A stretch of 64,000 nucleotides of DNA. Source: Kondoa malvinella. Taxonomy: Eukaryota; Basidiomycota; Agaricostilbomycetes; Agaricostilbales; Kondoaceae. Below, piece after piece: positions 1-11,471 of this stretch. A program made the position numbers and the translations under genes. Below the pieces are notes generated by a model. It ran no database searches. It saw only the letters and a list, made by a program, of their open reading frames with translations, and was not told the origin of the DNA. The first letter of the stretch is position 1. Every line of letters begins with the position of its first letter. Location of the stretch: positions 274,745-338,744 of the forward strand of contig BCIM01000007.1 of the NCBI GenBank assembly GCA_039545315.1, read 5' to 3'.

Positions 1-53
1 TCTAGCACTCGCTTGGCTCTTTGCGAGTCTCATGGGAAGTGTTCTTTTGACAG

Positions 54-677
54 GACTGGGACACTATGTATGCGCTGAAAGAAAGACCAATTCCTTGCCT
101 GATTCGTTACACAGGTTCTACAACAATCTGCTTTCCATCCCAATTCTCGTTATCGCCAGTTTGGTTGTAGAAGACTGGTCTTCAGCATCTCTAGTCAGAA
201 ACTTGTACGTCCAATCTGAAGCTATCAATCTCTACTGACTCAGATACAGCCCATCGGAAGGAAGAGCTTTCCTTTTGTTCGCTATGGCATTCTCTGGTGC
301 AGCGGCGGTCGGCATTTCCTACACTACCGCATGGTGTGTCCGAACAACATCATCGACTACATACAGGCAGGTCCTGCAATTCAAGAAGCGTTATGACATG
401 CTAATATTGGCTATAGTATGGTCGGCTCGTTGAACAAGCTACCTGTAGCAGCATCAGGCATGATCTTCTTTGGTGACCCAGTCACAATGGGTAGCGTCAG
501 CGCTATCACTGTTGGCTGTGCGCATTTTCCTCTTGTCTACGTCAAATCGGCTGATGGTCAAATGCAGTCATTGCTGGTCTGGTGTACACTGTTTCCAAAA
601 GTACGTTGGATCGATAAAGTGACCGCGAGACAATAGGCTTATCGCTTCACGTATCTTTAGATAACCAGAGCAAGTGA
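54..677 (+). CDS. VRG4: GDP-mannose transporter, 3' part (VRG4-like)
   Basis: C-terminal part of a Golgi GDP-mannose/GMP antiporter that supplies GDP-mannose for lumenal mannosylation. The gene starts upstream of the window. Visible exons are 54-67, 115-204, 244-366, 417-517, 568-600 and 661-677, and together they keep one frame to TGA at 675-677. The protein shows the family's FYNN motif followed by a membrane segment, and the nucleotide-sugar motif reads GSLNK where family members usually have GALNK. The first visible exon is only 14 nt: an in-frame TGA at 48-50 forces the acceptor at 53. The intron 367-416 starts with GC rather than GT; using the GT four bases later would break the frame. 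I am confident of the family and less so of the last 17-nt exon, because reading through its intron would end the protein at 615-617 instead. Confidence 0.85.
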
Positions 678-1508
678 TGTAGGCTCCATCTTGCGCACTG
701 TGTATACCTACTAACTGGAAGGCTCCAGCTGTGGAGAAAGTACAGCATGTGTCAAGGTGAGCATCCGTTATCGATGTCTGTCAATGTCGTTAACGCTTTT
801 GAGGCAGCGATGTAGAGCGGAAGGTAGCGTTGGGACATGAGGTAAGCCTCTTCATGCTTTGGCAGTGCAGAAGGCTGATCCAGTGTATTTGCACGCAGAT
901 TTTGGATTAGCGGCATAGACAGGGCATTGGATTCAGGTTGACAGGAGCAGCTCCTTTTGCATATTTATCTACATTAGGCTTGTGACTTTTGCTGCCTCTA
1001 GATCTGACCTCAAGTGAGAGCTGCCTGATCCGCCGACGCCGATAAGCGAACCGGATCTGCATAACATTAACCGCCAACATCCAACAGAGTTGGCAAGCGA
1101 GTGATCAAGTACCGTTCTCAAGTTCCCTTATCGTTTTTACGAGCTCTGTAAGCCGATCACTGTTTGCACCGACTTTCGGCCATTTCACTCATCCGAAGTT
1201 GGCGAACAGACCCACCACGCTTTCAAGGCAGTAGCAGACGTTTGAGCAGTGCTTGAATATCTTCACTGCGCTGTGATACATTACACGTAAGCTATGCTGC
1301 CCTTCTCAAGCAGTGTCATGCATCTGCCTCGTTCGAACATCTTCGAGAATCCCTTATCCGAGGCTTGTACTCAAACAAGCAGAGCCGTAGCATTAGTCCT
1401 ATCGCTTCTTATTCCTCATATTGAGCTCGACTGTTTGCTAAAATGGTGTTGACGCATTCTCTCTTATCTCCAGCTCGAAGAGATCTCATTCTAGAGCCTA
1501 CATCAAAC
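678..1508. other. Intergenic region between VRG4 and pyruvate carboxylase
   Basis: About 830 bp without a convincing reading frame. It holds the 3' flank of the transporter and the promoter and 5' UTR of the carboxylase. An in-frame upstream ATG at 1443 would add 22 residues to the carboxylase. I see no repeats or RNA gene. Confidence 0.5.
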
Positions 1509-4500
1509 ATGGCAAACAAAGTCAGCGGCTTGAAGACGCCAGCTGCGCAGACTGGCAGCAGCACGCCAAGCGTCACTGGTCTTCGACGACAGATTGCGGG
1601 CCATAAGGGTCAGCTCAAGAAGCTGCTCGTAGGTATGTCTGCAGCAATTCTTGGTAGCAACTCGCATTTGCTCATCTCTATACTTTTTACTGCTTAGCGA
1701 ACCGCGGTGAAATCGCTATCCGTATTTTGTATGCTCTCCACCCCACTCCCGCTCTCTTGGTGGTGTTGACCATGTATCTTCCAGTCGAACTGCCCATGAA
1801 CTGGCTATGCAAACTGTCGCCATCTACTCGCACGAAGATCGTTTCTCTGCTCATCGCAACAAGGTGCGGCAGTGTTCTTTGGCTGTTATAGACCTGGAAT
1901 TGATGCTGCTGTTGTACAGGCGGATGAAGCCTACCTCGTTGGCAAAGGCTTGACGCCTGTCGCTGCTTATTTGGCTCAAGATGTGAGAAGGCATTAGAAA
2001 TTATCCTGCAGAAGCTGAATTTTTTCGACAGGACATCATCAGAATTGCGCTCGAGAATGGTGTTGATATGATCCACCCCGGGTACGGTTCTACTTCTTCT
2101 GACTGAACACCGGCTAAATCTGTTTAAACAGATATGGTTTCCTTTCCGAGAATGCTGAATTCGCAAAGAAGGTCGAAGATGCTGGTATTGCCTTCATTGG
2201 ACCTCAACCAGAAATTATTGATGGCCTGGTAAACACACTGTTTCACCGATAAGACGGCCAATCTGATAGAACCGACAGGGAGACAAAGTCAAAGCTCGAA
2301 CAGCTGCTATCAAGCATGGTGTAGCTGTTGTGCCTGGTACTGAAGGTGCTATTGAAAACATCAAAGAAGCCGAGGCTTTCATCAAGGAAGCTGGTTTCCC
2401 TGGTTAGTCCTGGTGGAATCCAGCTCAAAGTCTGCTGATACCCGTCTATAGTCATCATCAAAGCTGTGCGTCGCACAATCGTGATCAGTATATGTACTGA
2501 TACGCAAGAACGTTGATACAGGCTATGGGCGGGGGTGGTCGTGGTATGCGAGTCGTCAGAAACCAAGAAGAATTTGCAGAAGCCTTCCAGCGAGCCACCA
2601 GCGAAGCCAAATCTGCATTTGGTGACGGCAGCTGCTTTATCGAACGCTATCTTAACAAGGTCAGCGCAGAAGAGTGCCTGCCCTGAATGATGGATCGTTG
2701 ATTTTCAAACTGACAGCCTCGACACATCGAAGTCCAGCTATTGGGTGATTCTCACGGCAATGTCGTCCATCTATTCGAGCGCGATTGTTCTGTCCAGAGA
2801 AGATACCAGAAAGTCGTCGAGCAAGCTCCTGCCCCGACCTTGAACGAAGAAGTCCGCCAAAAGATTTTGGCTGACGCAAAGAAGCTCGCTAGCGCTGTAG
2901 GCTACAGGTATGTGCATTGACTGACGACATCGTCTTTCTCTCATGATATGCCTTGCAGAAACGCTGGTACGGCAGAATTTTTGGTTGACGACCAAGATAG
3001 ACATGTGAGCTTTACTGTCTTATCGAAGGAACACTCAAGCTGACTCTATGAACAGGCCTTCATCGAGATCAATCGTGAGATGATGCGAACTGTCTTGGCC
3101 GCGCTGGCTAATCTTAACGCATAATAGCTCGTATTCAAGTCGAACACACTATCACTGGTAACTTGAACCATTACACTCGTGGATTTTGCTGACGCCTAGC
3201 GCAGAAGAGATTACAGGAATTGATATAATCGCCGCTCAAATCCAGATCGCAGCCGGTGCATCGCTTACTGACCTTGGGTTGACTCAAGAAGCGATCACCA
3301 AGAGAGGTTTCGCAATTCAGTGCCGTATCACGACAGAAGATCCAGCTAACGGCTTTGCTCCTGATGTTGGCAAGATCGAGGTCTATCGATCTGCTGGTGG
3401 TAATGGTGTTCGTCTGGATGCAAGCTCTGGCTTCGCTGGAGCTCAGATTACTGTATGTTGCCCTCAGGCATCCTATTTCAAGAGCCAATGTCCTTCCTTA
3501 GCCTTTCTACGATTCTCTTCTGGTCAAGGTCACCTGCCGTGGCGCGTAGGTCATCTCTGTGCTTTGCATAAGACACAACTCACAATCGATTGTTCAGCAC
3601 TTTCGAGATTGCTCGTAGAAAGATGCTCCGTGCTCTTGTCGAATTCAGAATCCGTGGTGTCAAGACGAACGTGCCTTTCCTTTTCCGCGTGCTCTCCCAT
3701 CCAGCTTTCGTCCGCGGCCAAACCTGGACAACTTTCGTCGACGACTCGCCTGAACTTTTCGCTCTTGTTACCAGTCAGAACAGAGCTCAAAAGGTTCTTG
3801 CATACCTGGGAGAAATCGTCGTGAACGGAACCATGATCGCTGGTCAGCAAGGCGAACCCGGTCTCAAAGAAGAGATCCCTTTGCCTGTCCTTCCAGACCC
3901 AACAGACCTCAACAAAGCTTTGGATGTTTCACAGCCATGCACAAAGGGTTGGCGCTCTATCATCGTCGAGCAGGGTCCAGAAGCTTTTGCCAAAGCTGTA
4001 CGCAACTACAAGGGTTGTTTGATCATGGACACCACTTGGCGAGACGCGCATCAGTCTCTATTCGCAACCCGTCTGCGCACAACAGATATTCTCAACGTCG
4101 CTAAAGCAACCAGCCATGCTCTGCAGAACGCATATGCGCTTGAATGCTGGGGAGGGGCAACTTTCGATGTCGTCCTGAGGTAGGTCTGGCAGCCTGTCGG
4201 TCACTTGTCGCTGACTCTTTGGGAATAGATTCCTTTACGAAGACCCTTGGGAGCGTCTCAAGGCTATCCGCAAGTTAGTGCCAAACATTCCGCTTCAAGC
4301 ACTTGTGCGAGGTGCCAACGCGGTCGGCTACACTTCATACCCTGACAATCTGATCTACGAATTTTCCAAGAAGGCAGTAGAATGCGGTCTGGATATCTGT
4401 AAGTCTAAGCTTTATGTTCCCTGCTGGTAGCTGATCGCCCGCACGTAGTCCGTGTGTTCGACTCGCTCAACTATTTCGAAAACATGAAGTTGGGTATCGA

Positions 4501-6184
4501 TGCCGCTAAGCAAGCCGGAGGTGTAGTTGAAGCCGCTATTTGCTATTCTGGCGACGTTGCCGACCCCAAGAAGACCAAATACACCTTGCAGTACTACCTC
4601 GACTTTGCCCAGCAGCTTGTACGTTTGCTTCGCGGCTTTTTTGACCAGGACTGACTGCAATACAGGTCGATGAAGGCATCCACGTTCTGGCCATCAAAGA
4701 TATGGCCGGCCTGCTGAAACCCCAAGCTGCTACCATGTAAGCATACAAGAGATGCATTGAATTTCGAGTACTGATTTTCTGCCAGCCTGATCGGCGCCTT
4801 GAGAAAGAAATTCCCAGACATGCCGAGTGAGTCATCTTACGGCTCCTATGTACGCAAGCTGAGATCACCTAGTCCATGTGCACTCGCACGACACTGCTGG
4901 TATCGCTGTCTCGTCCATGCTCGCTTGTGCTGCGGCGGGAGCGGATGTCGTCGACTGTGCTATCGACTCGATGTCAGGCATGACTTCTCAGCCAGCTATG
5001 GGTGCCGTTGTCGGTGCTCTAGAACAGACTGAGATGGGCACTGGTATCAGCTACGAGTCAATCCAAGCCTTAAACTTGTACTGGACCCAACTCCGTCTAC
5101 TCTACGCACCTTTCGATGCCAACGTCAAGTCCAGCGATTCTTCTGTTTTCCAGCACGAAATGCCTGGTGGACAGTACACCAACTTGATGTTCCAAGCTCA
5201 ATCTCTCGGTCTCGGCTCGCAATGGGTCGCAGTCAAGCAGGCATACATCTGGGCGAATCAGCTGTGCGGTGACATTGTCAAGGTCACGCCATCATCGAAG
5301 GTGACAGGCGACTTTGCCCAATGGAGTGAGTAGCATCATTGAAGTGTTTTGCTTGCTGACGTCTCTCGCAGTGGTCTCGAACAAGCTGTCCAAGCAAGAT
5401 GTCCTAGACCGAGCACAGGAACTCGACTTCCCCAACTCGGTTGTAGAGTTCTTCCAAGGCTATCTCGGTCAACCGGTCGGAGGCTTCCCAGAACCTTTGC
5501 GCACTCAGATCATCCGCGACAAGCCAAGGATCGACGGTCGACCTGGTGCGGGAATGGAGCCGTACGACTTTGAGGGAACTCGCAAGAAGCTTCAAGAAAA
5601 GTATGGCCGTTCCAGCATCTCATCGACTGATGTCCTCAGTTATGCTATGTGTGAGTTCTCAGTTATTGTCACACAACTTGCCTAAGCTAGTTTGAACAGA
5701 CCCGAAGGTCTTTGAAGAGTATCGCGACTTCGTTGACAAGTACGGTGATTTATCTGGTCTACCTACACGACATTTCATCGGCAAGCCTACTGTCGGAGAA
5801 GAGATGAACAGTACGCTTACTACTCAATCGTAGACCAACTCTAATGGCTTGTGTAACAGTACCAATCGAAGAAGGCAAAACGCTCATCGTTCGTCTACTA
5901 GCAACAGGCACAGTTAGCGCAGAGGGTACTCGAGTCGTCTGGTTCGAGCTCAACGGAGAAACAAGAGCTGTCAATGTACACGACAAGACTGCTGCGGTCG
6001 AAAGCACGGCCAGAGAAAAGGCTTCTAACGACCCAGGCAGCATCGGTGCACCTATGTCGGGTGTGATCGTCGAGATGCGTGTCAAGGAGGGCCAAGAAGT
6101 CAAGGCTGGTGATCCACTAGCGATAATGAGCGCAATGAAGGTTAGCTCTCTCTCTCTCTTTCTTTCCCTTTTTTTTTTTTTTTT

Positions 6185-6217
<33 letters not shown>

Positions 6218-6402
6218 GCTGATGCTGGTGCGCGAATAGATGGAGCAGTCGATCTCCTCGCCGATTGCAGGTAACTTCACACCTCTGTCTGATCCCACGC
6301 AAGTACTAAGTACATGAAACAGGCAAAGTTGCTTCGGTCTCAGCGAAAGAGGGCGACAGTCTCCAGCAGGGCGATCTTGTCGTGCTCATCACAAAGGCAT
6401 GA
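1509..6402 (+). CDS. PYC1: Pyruvate carboxylase
   Basis: Biotin-dependent anaplerotic enzyme that carboxylates pyruvate to oxaloacetate, normally cytosolic in fungi. I resolve 26 exons: 1509-1632, 1698-1728, 1785-1863, 1920-1982, 2032-2081, 2132-2228, 2279-2402, 2452-2465, 2522-2659, 2717-2907, 2959-3004, 3056-3074, 3128-3157, 3205-3452, 3502-3545, 3598-4179, 4229-4398, 4449-4620, 4668-4736, 4786-4826, 4873-5325, 5372-5650, 5700-5810, 5860-6140, 6240-6270 and 6323-6402. They total 3567 nt (1188 aa), the normal family length. The order is biotin carboxylase (ATP-grasp loop GGGGRGM), carboxyltransferase ([10 protein letters not shown]) and a C-terminal biotinyl domain. The biotin-attachment motif AMKM is cut by the intron 6141-6239, between K and M. 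Start ATG 1509 gives the usual short N-terminus; 1443 is an in-frame alternative. It is convergent with translin, 84 bp away. Confidence 0.97.
6147..6216 (+). repeat. CT microsatellite and long T tract inside a PYC1 intron
   Basis: A CT-rich run leads into 16 T, one G and 31 T (6169-6216). The tract lies inside intron 24 of the carboxylase, between the donor and a branch-like CTGATG near 6219. On the other strand it gives spurious lysine-rich frames. Confidence 0.9.
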
Positions 6403-6486
6403 GGGAGTATGTAACAATAGAGGACAAGGGACACCTAAAGAAGAAGTGCAATCGAATCTGTGCAAGACATCTGTTTTACACATCTA

Positions 6487-7586
6487 CTAGCCTTCCATCG
6501 CTACTTCTCTTGTTCGCTTGGCTGGCGTCTCTGACGTATCTACTTTGACGAGACCTCTCAGTGAGATCTGTTCCCACGCTGTTAGCAGAAGTCCGCCAGA
6601 AGGCGATTTGACCTCACGTCGTACACAGTCTCTTCACATCGCTTGAGATCATACTTGATGGCATCGAATCGACGTCGTAGTGCTGTATAAAGGTCAGCTC
6701 ACGACGACTAGCCTTACGATGTAGCGTACAGTCGTTTTTGAGATTCAGCAGACTATATCATCAAATCGGTTAAAGAGCTCATTTGCTAAAGGGAAGACGC
6801 ACGAGAAACCAGCAGACAGCTCTTTTACGAATTTGCTAATCCGTAGAGGGAGCGTGTAGCTGCCATGTGTTACTGCGTTCTGACAAAGGCGGGACTTTAG
6901 TGCAGGTTAGCTATCTCTCAAGAAGTTGCGAAGGCAGCAAACTAGTTCAGAGACTGTTCGAGGTCATCAGTACTAGTCAGCTGTAGCAAGCAAGAACTTA
7001 CTCATCGTAATAGTCTACGCAGAACAAATCAGCTAAGCAGATATTTTCCACGAGAAACATACTCCATGCAAGAATTCTTCCGTCGTCAATTGCATGCCAT
7101 TATCCGGCGACATAGCGACTAGCAGATCCATCAGCTTACACACCCCACATCGAGAAGGAGTGTGAACTTACTGCCTATCTGTTCCGCGCATTGCTCTTTC
7201 GTGATCAAAGTATCGCTCTTAAGCCAACCCATCAAGACGGTACAAAAGCACAACCCTTGAATGGTTCTCGAAAACATGTCGTTGTACTTGTAAAAAGTGT
7301 ATGGAGCAATCAAACTGGACAAGGCTGCCATAGCAGGTCGAACGTCCGCTAGTTGAACCTCTGCTGTTGCTAGTAGAGAGCCATATTCAGATTCCGGCAG
7401 ACCATGAATTCCGTTAAGCGTTGCGGCTCTGTCTGACCATGAGACTTGACCGGTGACAGCAGTATAGAGGACAAACACTTTTCGTTGGAGGGCTTCCAAG
7501 TTTCGAGTTGCGTCTCTGATGCTATCCCTCAGCGCAGATTCTGCTTCAAGGGCTGTGGAGAGGTCGTTGAAATTGAACGTAGCCAT
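6487..7586 (-). CDS. TSN1: Translin
   Basis: Translin is a small octamer-forming RNA/ssDNA-binding protein that works with TRAX as a ribonuclease complex. The exons, in coding order, are 7586-7172, 7118-7063, 7014-7002, 6953-6943, 6894-6803, 6752-6730, 6682-6618 and 6567-6487, totalling 756 nt (251 aa), close to the family length. The conserved core YKYND...TIQ, the ISEL-SRLCQNAV helix, LLNLKNDSLRRRFD and KYDLKRCEE..YD line up with animal and S. pombe translins from end to end. Exons 3 and 4 are only 13 and 11 nt. The acceptor before exon 5 is AAAG with a perfect GCTAAC branch site; it is required to restore the conserved helix. The extra C-terminal residues after the conserved end are basic. 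It is convergent with PYC1. Confidence 0.9.
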
Positions 7587-8049
7587 TTTGCTCTGCGTCT
7601 AGCTTGCTACAGGACAAGCTGATCAACGTCGAAAAGAGCGCGTCATGTCGTGTCCTACACTTCTTAGAAAGATTACAGCCAGTCTCGGCATGTTCTACTC
7701 CTCATTCTGGCCATTAGTGTTCCAGCAGCTGCCCGGCATTTCGCCTCGTCTTATCGTTATTCATATTGATGTTGCGGAAATTGTCACCTCTGCGCTCCTT
7801 TGGTTGCTTCACCACCGATTGTAGTCTCAGAAGATACTGCAACAGACACAAGAAGAGCGCAAGAGACCGATAAGTTCGAGATTGTAGTGCACAAATCAGG
7901 AAGAGCGATAACAGATAAGAATGGCAATGATCAATAGGCAAAGATAGAGGATAAGACAGGGGCAGGAACAAGGACGTGTGATAGAGTAGACGAAACAGAG
8001 ACAGAAGAAGAACAGACCGTCACGAAATCACAATCAACACCTTAGCTTT
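7587..8049. other. Intergenic region between translin and SRP14
   Basis: About 460 bp holding the translin promoter and the SRP14 3' flank. The frames present are short and without recognisable domains. Confidence 0.4.
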
Positions 8050-8734
8050 TCACGCTTTCAAAGTCCCTGCCTTCTCTTTACTCCTCCACTTGTTCAACAA
8101 CCTCAATCGAGCTTTGATCAGCCTCTGCCTTTTCGAATGCCCTTTCCCTCTTTTCCCGCCAATGACGACAGGTAGTTTAGTCGCAAACACTTTCATGCTG
8201 CTCTTGTTGCGCTTCTTGTCTTTCTTCTTCATTGATTGCGCCATGCAAGTACGTAATAGTGTACCGTAGAGCTCATAAAACTTGTCTGTTTCGTCTGATT
8301 GAACCTGTTTCTTGACATTAAACCATTCGACTTGGGTAAAGTAGATTGGACTGACTATGGTTGACAGCTTGAATTTGAGTTTCTTGTTGGAGTTTCCATC
8401 CGTAGCTCGTAATACCACAGGATAGGTAGGCTCGGAGCTCGTCGAAGTTGACGCTATCGGTTCAGACATTTCGACATCTCCAGATGCGTCTTGAGCTGCC
8501 GAATCATTGTAGACGTCTGTTCGTCCAGACTGCCCGTAAGCAAAGTACTTTGCCTACATCACCAAGAGACGAACAGCGCTTTTGTGTGAGAAAGACAGTG
8601 CCTTTGCCTTGTTGCTTTATTCTGTCGAATAACGCTTGTAGCTGGGTGAGGAACTGTCGCATGCGGGCAAGACATCAGTCCTCTATCCGTCCACTACAGC
8701 TGCGACTCACGTCCTCATTCGAAAGATGAGGCAT
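8050..8734 (-). CDS. SRP14: Signal recognition particle subunit SRP14
   Basis: SRP14 forms, with its partner, the Alu domain of the signal recognition particle, which slows translation during ER targeting. Exons 8734-8711, 8653-8575 and 8516-8050 give 570 nt (189 aa). The N-terminus has the family pattern of FLTQLQALFD and TVFLTQKR. A second conserved block contains LRATDG followed by DKFYELYGTLLRT and a basic KKKDKK tail. Compared with the animal protein (about 110-135 aa) there is an acidic insertion after the first block, an insertion between the two strands of the second block, and a longer Lys/Arg-rich C-terminus; the last is common in fungi. The intron before the third exon could use either of two nearby AG sites; the one chosen keeps the frame. 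Confidence 0.85.
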
Positions 8735-8806
8735 GACGGTCTTGGGACAAGCAAAGCCAGCGCGTGAGCAGAAGCTACAATTAACATTCTACTTATCCTA
8801 CACGTT

Positions 8807-11471
8807 TTACCGCTTAGCAGACTCTTTCAACCTCTTTGCTTCCTCCTTCTCCCTCTTTTGTCGTTCCTTCGCATCATCCTTTTGCTGCTTCTCAATCTCC
8901 TTTAATTGTTTCTTGTTCAGCACAGGTGATGTCTGGGGTAGATACTCGAGTGCGCCAGGTGAATCTTCAGATCTAAGTGTCGGTAGATCAGCAGGCCCGC
9001 CAGAGACTGGACGTTTGAAAGATTTCGTTCGACCGAATAATCGACCTAGCGTGCCTTTAGTCGGTGCTTTTACGTTCGGATCAAGGTGTTGTTGTGATTG
9101 AGAGAGAGGTGCTGCTCTTAGACCCGTGTCAGAGTATTGAGATTGGGAGAGGTTGTTAGACGAGACTGATTCGTCGTCTGTTGTATCGACGTCCATGAAA
9201 GACCGACCACTCGGCGGTGGTGTGACGGGTTCTGCGCCTTCAGTTTGCGAGCGAGCATGCGAATTAGGTGATAGGAAAGACTGTTGTTCTGTTGCTGGCG
9301 TAGCTAGATCTTCCGCCGTCCAACCGGTAGGTCTTTGCGAGATGCTGCGTCGATTCGCGAGATTGAAGAAACCCCTCCTTTCTTTCACTGGGGAAGGTAC
9401 AGTCGATGCTCCCGAACGATCAGGTGATGGTAAAATACCATTAGGCGAAGGTTGATATTTAGATGGCTCCGTATTCGGCGAGCTACTGGAAGAAGTGTTG
9501 ACTGATAGTTGTGGCTTAGTCTTGGTCAGGTTTGAAGCCTGTGTATTAGGCGACAAGGAAGGCGGTGAGAGGGTATTGGGTGCTGGTATCGGCGGAAGTT
9601 CGATCGGAATTGGCCGAGGTGGTTGAAGATCGACTGCCTGATAGAAAAGGACGTAACCTGTTCCCATGCCGGGAGTGTCGCCAAAGTACTTGTAAATTTC
9701 AGATTCCTCTATCTGACTGACGGTATCGTCGTCGAAGATGATCCAGCGGCCGCAAGATTTGATGAGAGACACATAGTGGCCGTGATGGGCGCCGCTGGAC
9801 ACCTCATCAGTTCTGTTACTCAGGTGAACTAGTGCAGACTCACGTTCCGATGTGTACTACGATCGCCCAAAGAGAATATAACCGATCCGGATCCGGCGCC
9901 GAATCGACAGTGTCGAACAACCGCAGCTCGAACGGAAAGACGACCCGATACGATAACTTTGTGAAGCGCTGGACGTCCTCTTGCCACTTGAAGCGCTTCA
10001 GATGCAAAGCCAATACGCCAGGCAGCTGTTTGACTTTCATTCTGCTCATAGTCCGTCAGTTCTTTTGCTTGGCGGTCCACAAGGATAACTTACCGCTTTT
10101 CTGCTTCTTGTAGCCCACAACACGTATCACACGAAAACTTGTTGCGTGAACCTGTGTGTTATTGTTAGCTTGCAGTCTTTATATAGTTCCAAGTGACATA
10201 CAAAGCATTTCTCGGGCACTAAACTGCCTCAGACAGGAAGTCAAAGACGTATTTTCTTCTATATCGATAGACAAGTCCAGAAAGCATTCATCCCGACTTG
10301 TCACCTATCTCAAATAATCAGCGGCGTTTCGAGTGAAGACGGGTCAGTCGGCGCACCGTCTCGCAAGTCAGGCATTTCGTCTCGCTCGTCAAGACCCCTT
10401 CAAACAGATCATGCACCCATGTCTTTCCGTGTGCATTGTTTTTCAATGTGTCAATTGTCGATCGTTCTACATCTTCCGCTATGGCGTTTAAGAGGTAATT
10501 GAGGAATTCGTGGGCGTCTTGATGCATCGTGCTTCTGAAGAGCTCGTTTTCTTTTCGAAGTTGAGCAACGAAAGCTTCAGGTGCAACTACGCCTGTTCGA
10601 TCGGTATGTGATGCGATTGCCATAAAGAGATCTCGCATCGTAGACATAAGGGTTGTAGATTCAGTAACAGTACCATTGAGGTTGACAGAAGCATGAGAGT
10701 TGGCTGTAGGTTGCGCGTTAGGGTTTCTTGAAGGTGAAGCTTCAACTGAAGTCAGTGGACCGACACGACTGCTTATATTTGCATTCTTGACAGAAGTATT
10801 CACTTGCAGACCATTCGACTGGACCGTCGTTTCGTCTTGGTGCTCTGTTGAGCTGGGCGCATCTCTCCACTTGAGTGCATTTGCAATTCGTTCTTTGCCG
10901 GCAGAGGTGCCTACTGGTCTGCCCTTACCAGAGCTGCTTGACGGTCTGGATACTGATTCCCCTTTGGAGGGCGATCGCACAGGTTGCTTGCTCGAACCAG
11001 CAGGAGATACAGGCGCAGATTGTACTGAGGCGATGTTTGATCCTATCACCTTTTCCCGGAAAGGAGGACAAAAGTATAGAGCTTGCAGTACTGAATTGCA
11101 CTGCGCTCTCCACTGTCAGCTTCTGCCAGATAGCTGCTGTTGGATGCCTCACATAGCACGTGTTGCCGAACTGGGGCATCAGCGTCAGCCTGACAATCCA
11201 TAGACGTTAGAACTATAGCGACATACATTTTGCATGCCAAATAGTCTCTCTGTGCGTGTTCAGATTCACATGAGCTTTCCGCTCAGACTTGCATGCATGA
11301 CAACTCGCCTTGAGCCAATTCCTCTTCTGCTTGTCGCCGCAGCAGCCCTGCTTCAGTATACTGCACAAGCCCATTCGATATCTCCGATGGCCCATTGCTG
11401 GCTCCCTTGATTGCTGCGCCCTCATTGACCGAAGTTGTTCCATTGCCTCGCCATTTGGACAATACATTCAT
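8807..11471 (-). CDS. Ubiquitin carboxyl-terminal hydrolase, USP12/46-CreB-UBP9 type
   Basis: Deubiquitinating cysteine protease. The Cys box (LFG..NFGNTCYCNSV) is near 11150-11230, [14 protein letters not shown] near 10500, a zinc-finger-like CxxC pair (CLTCETV; CDTCC) in the middle, [13 protein letters not shown] near 10000, and the His box ([10 protein letters not shown]...GYVLFYQ) near 9650-9800. The combination LRKENELF plus QDAHEF is typical of the USP12/USP46 family, which includes Aspergillus CreB and yeast Ubp9/Ubp13; those enzymes generally act with WD40 partners. After the catalytic domain comes a long Ser/Pro-rich tail ending in a charged, Lys/Glu-rich coiled-coil-like segment. 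The catalytic Cys lies on an 18-nt exon (11153-11170). The N-terminal exon is uncertain: ATG 11471 opens a plausible 60-residue leader, but its junction to the Cys-box exon is not fully resolved. Confidence 0.85.

Noticed and set aside
1..53. First 53 bases as coding sequence of the transporter
   Set aside because: An in-frame TGA at 48-50 precedes the 14-nt exon, so this stretch is taken as the end of an intron.
6117..6302. Lysine-rich minus-strand frames
   Set aside because: They are the reverse complement of the T tract in a pyruvate carboxylase intron and have no independent support.
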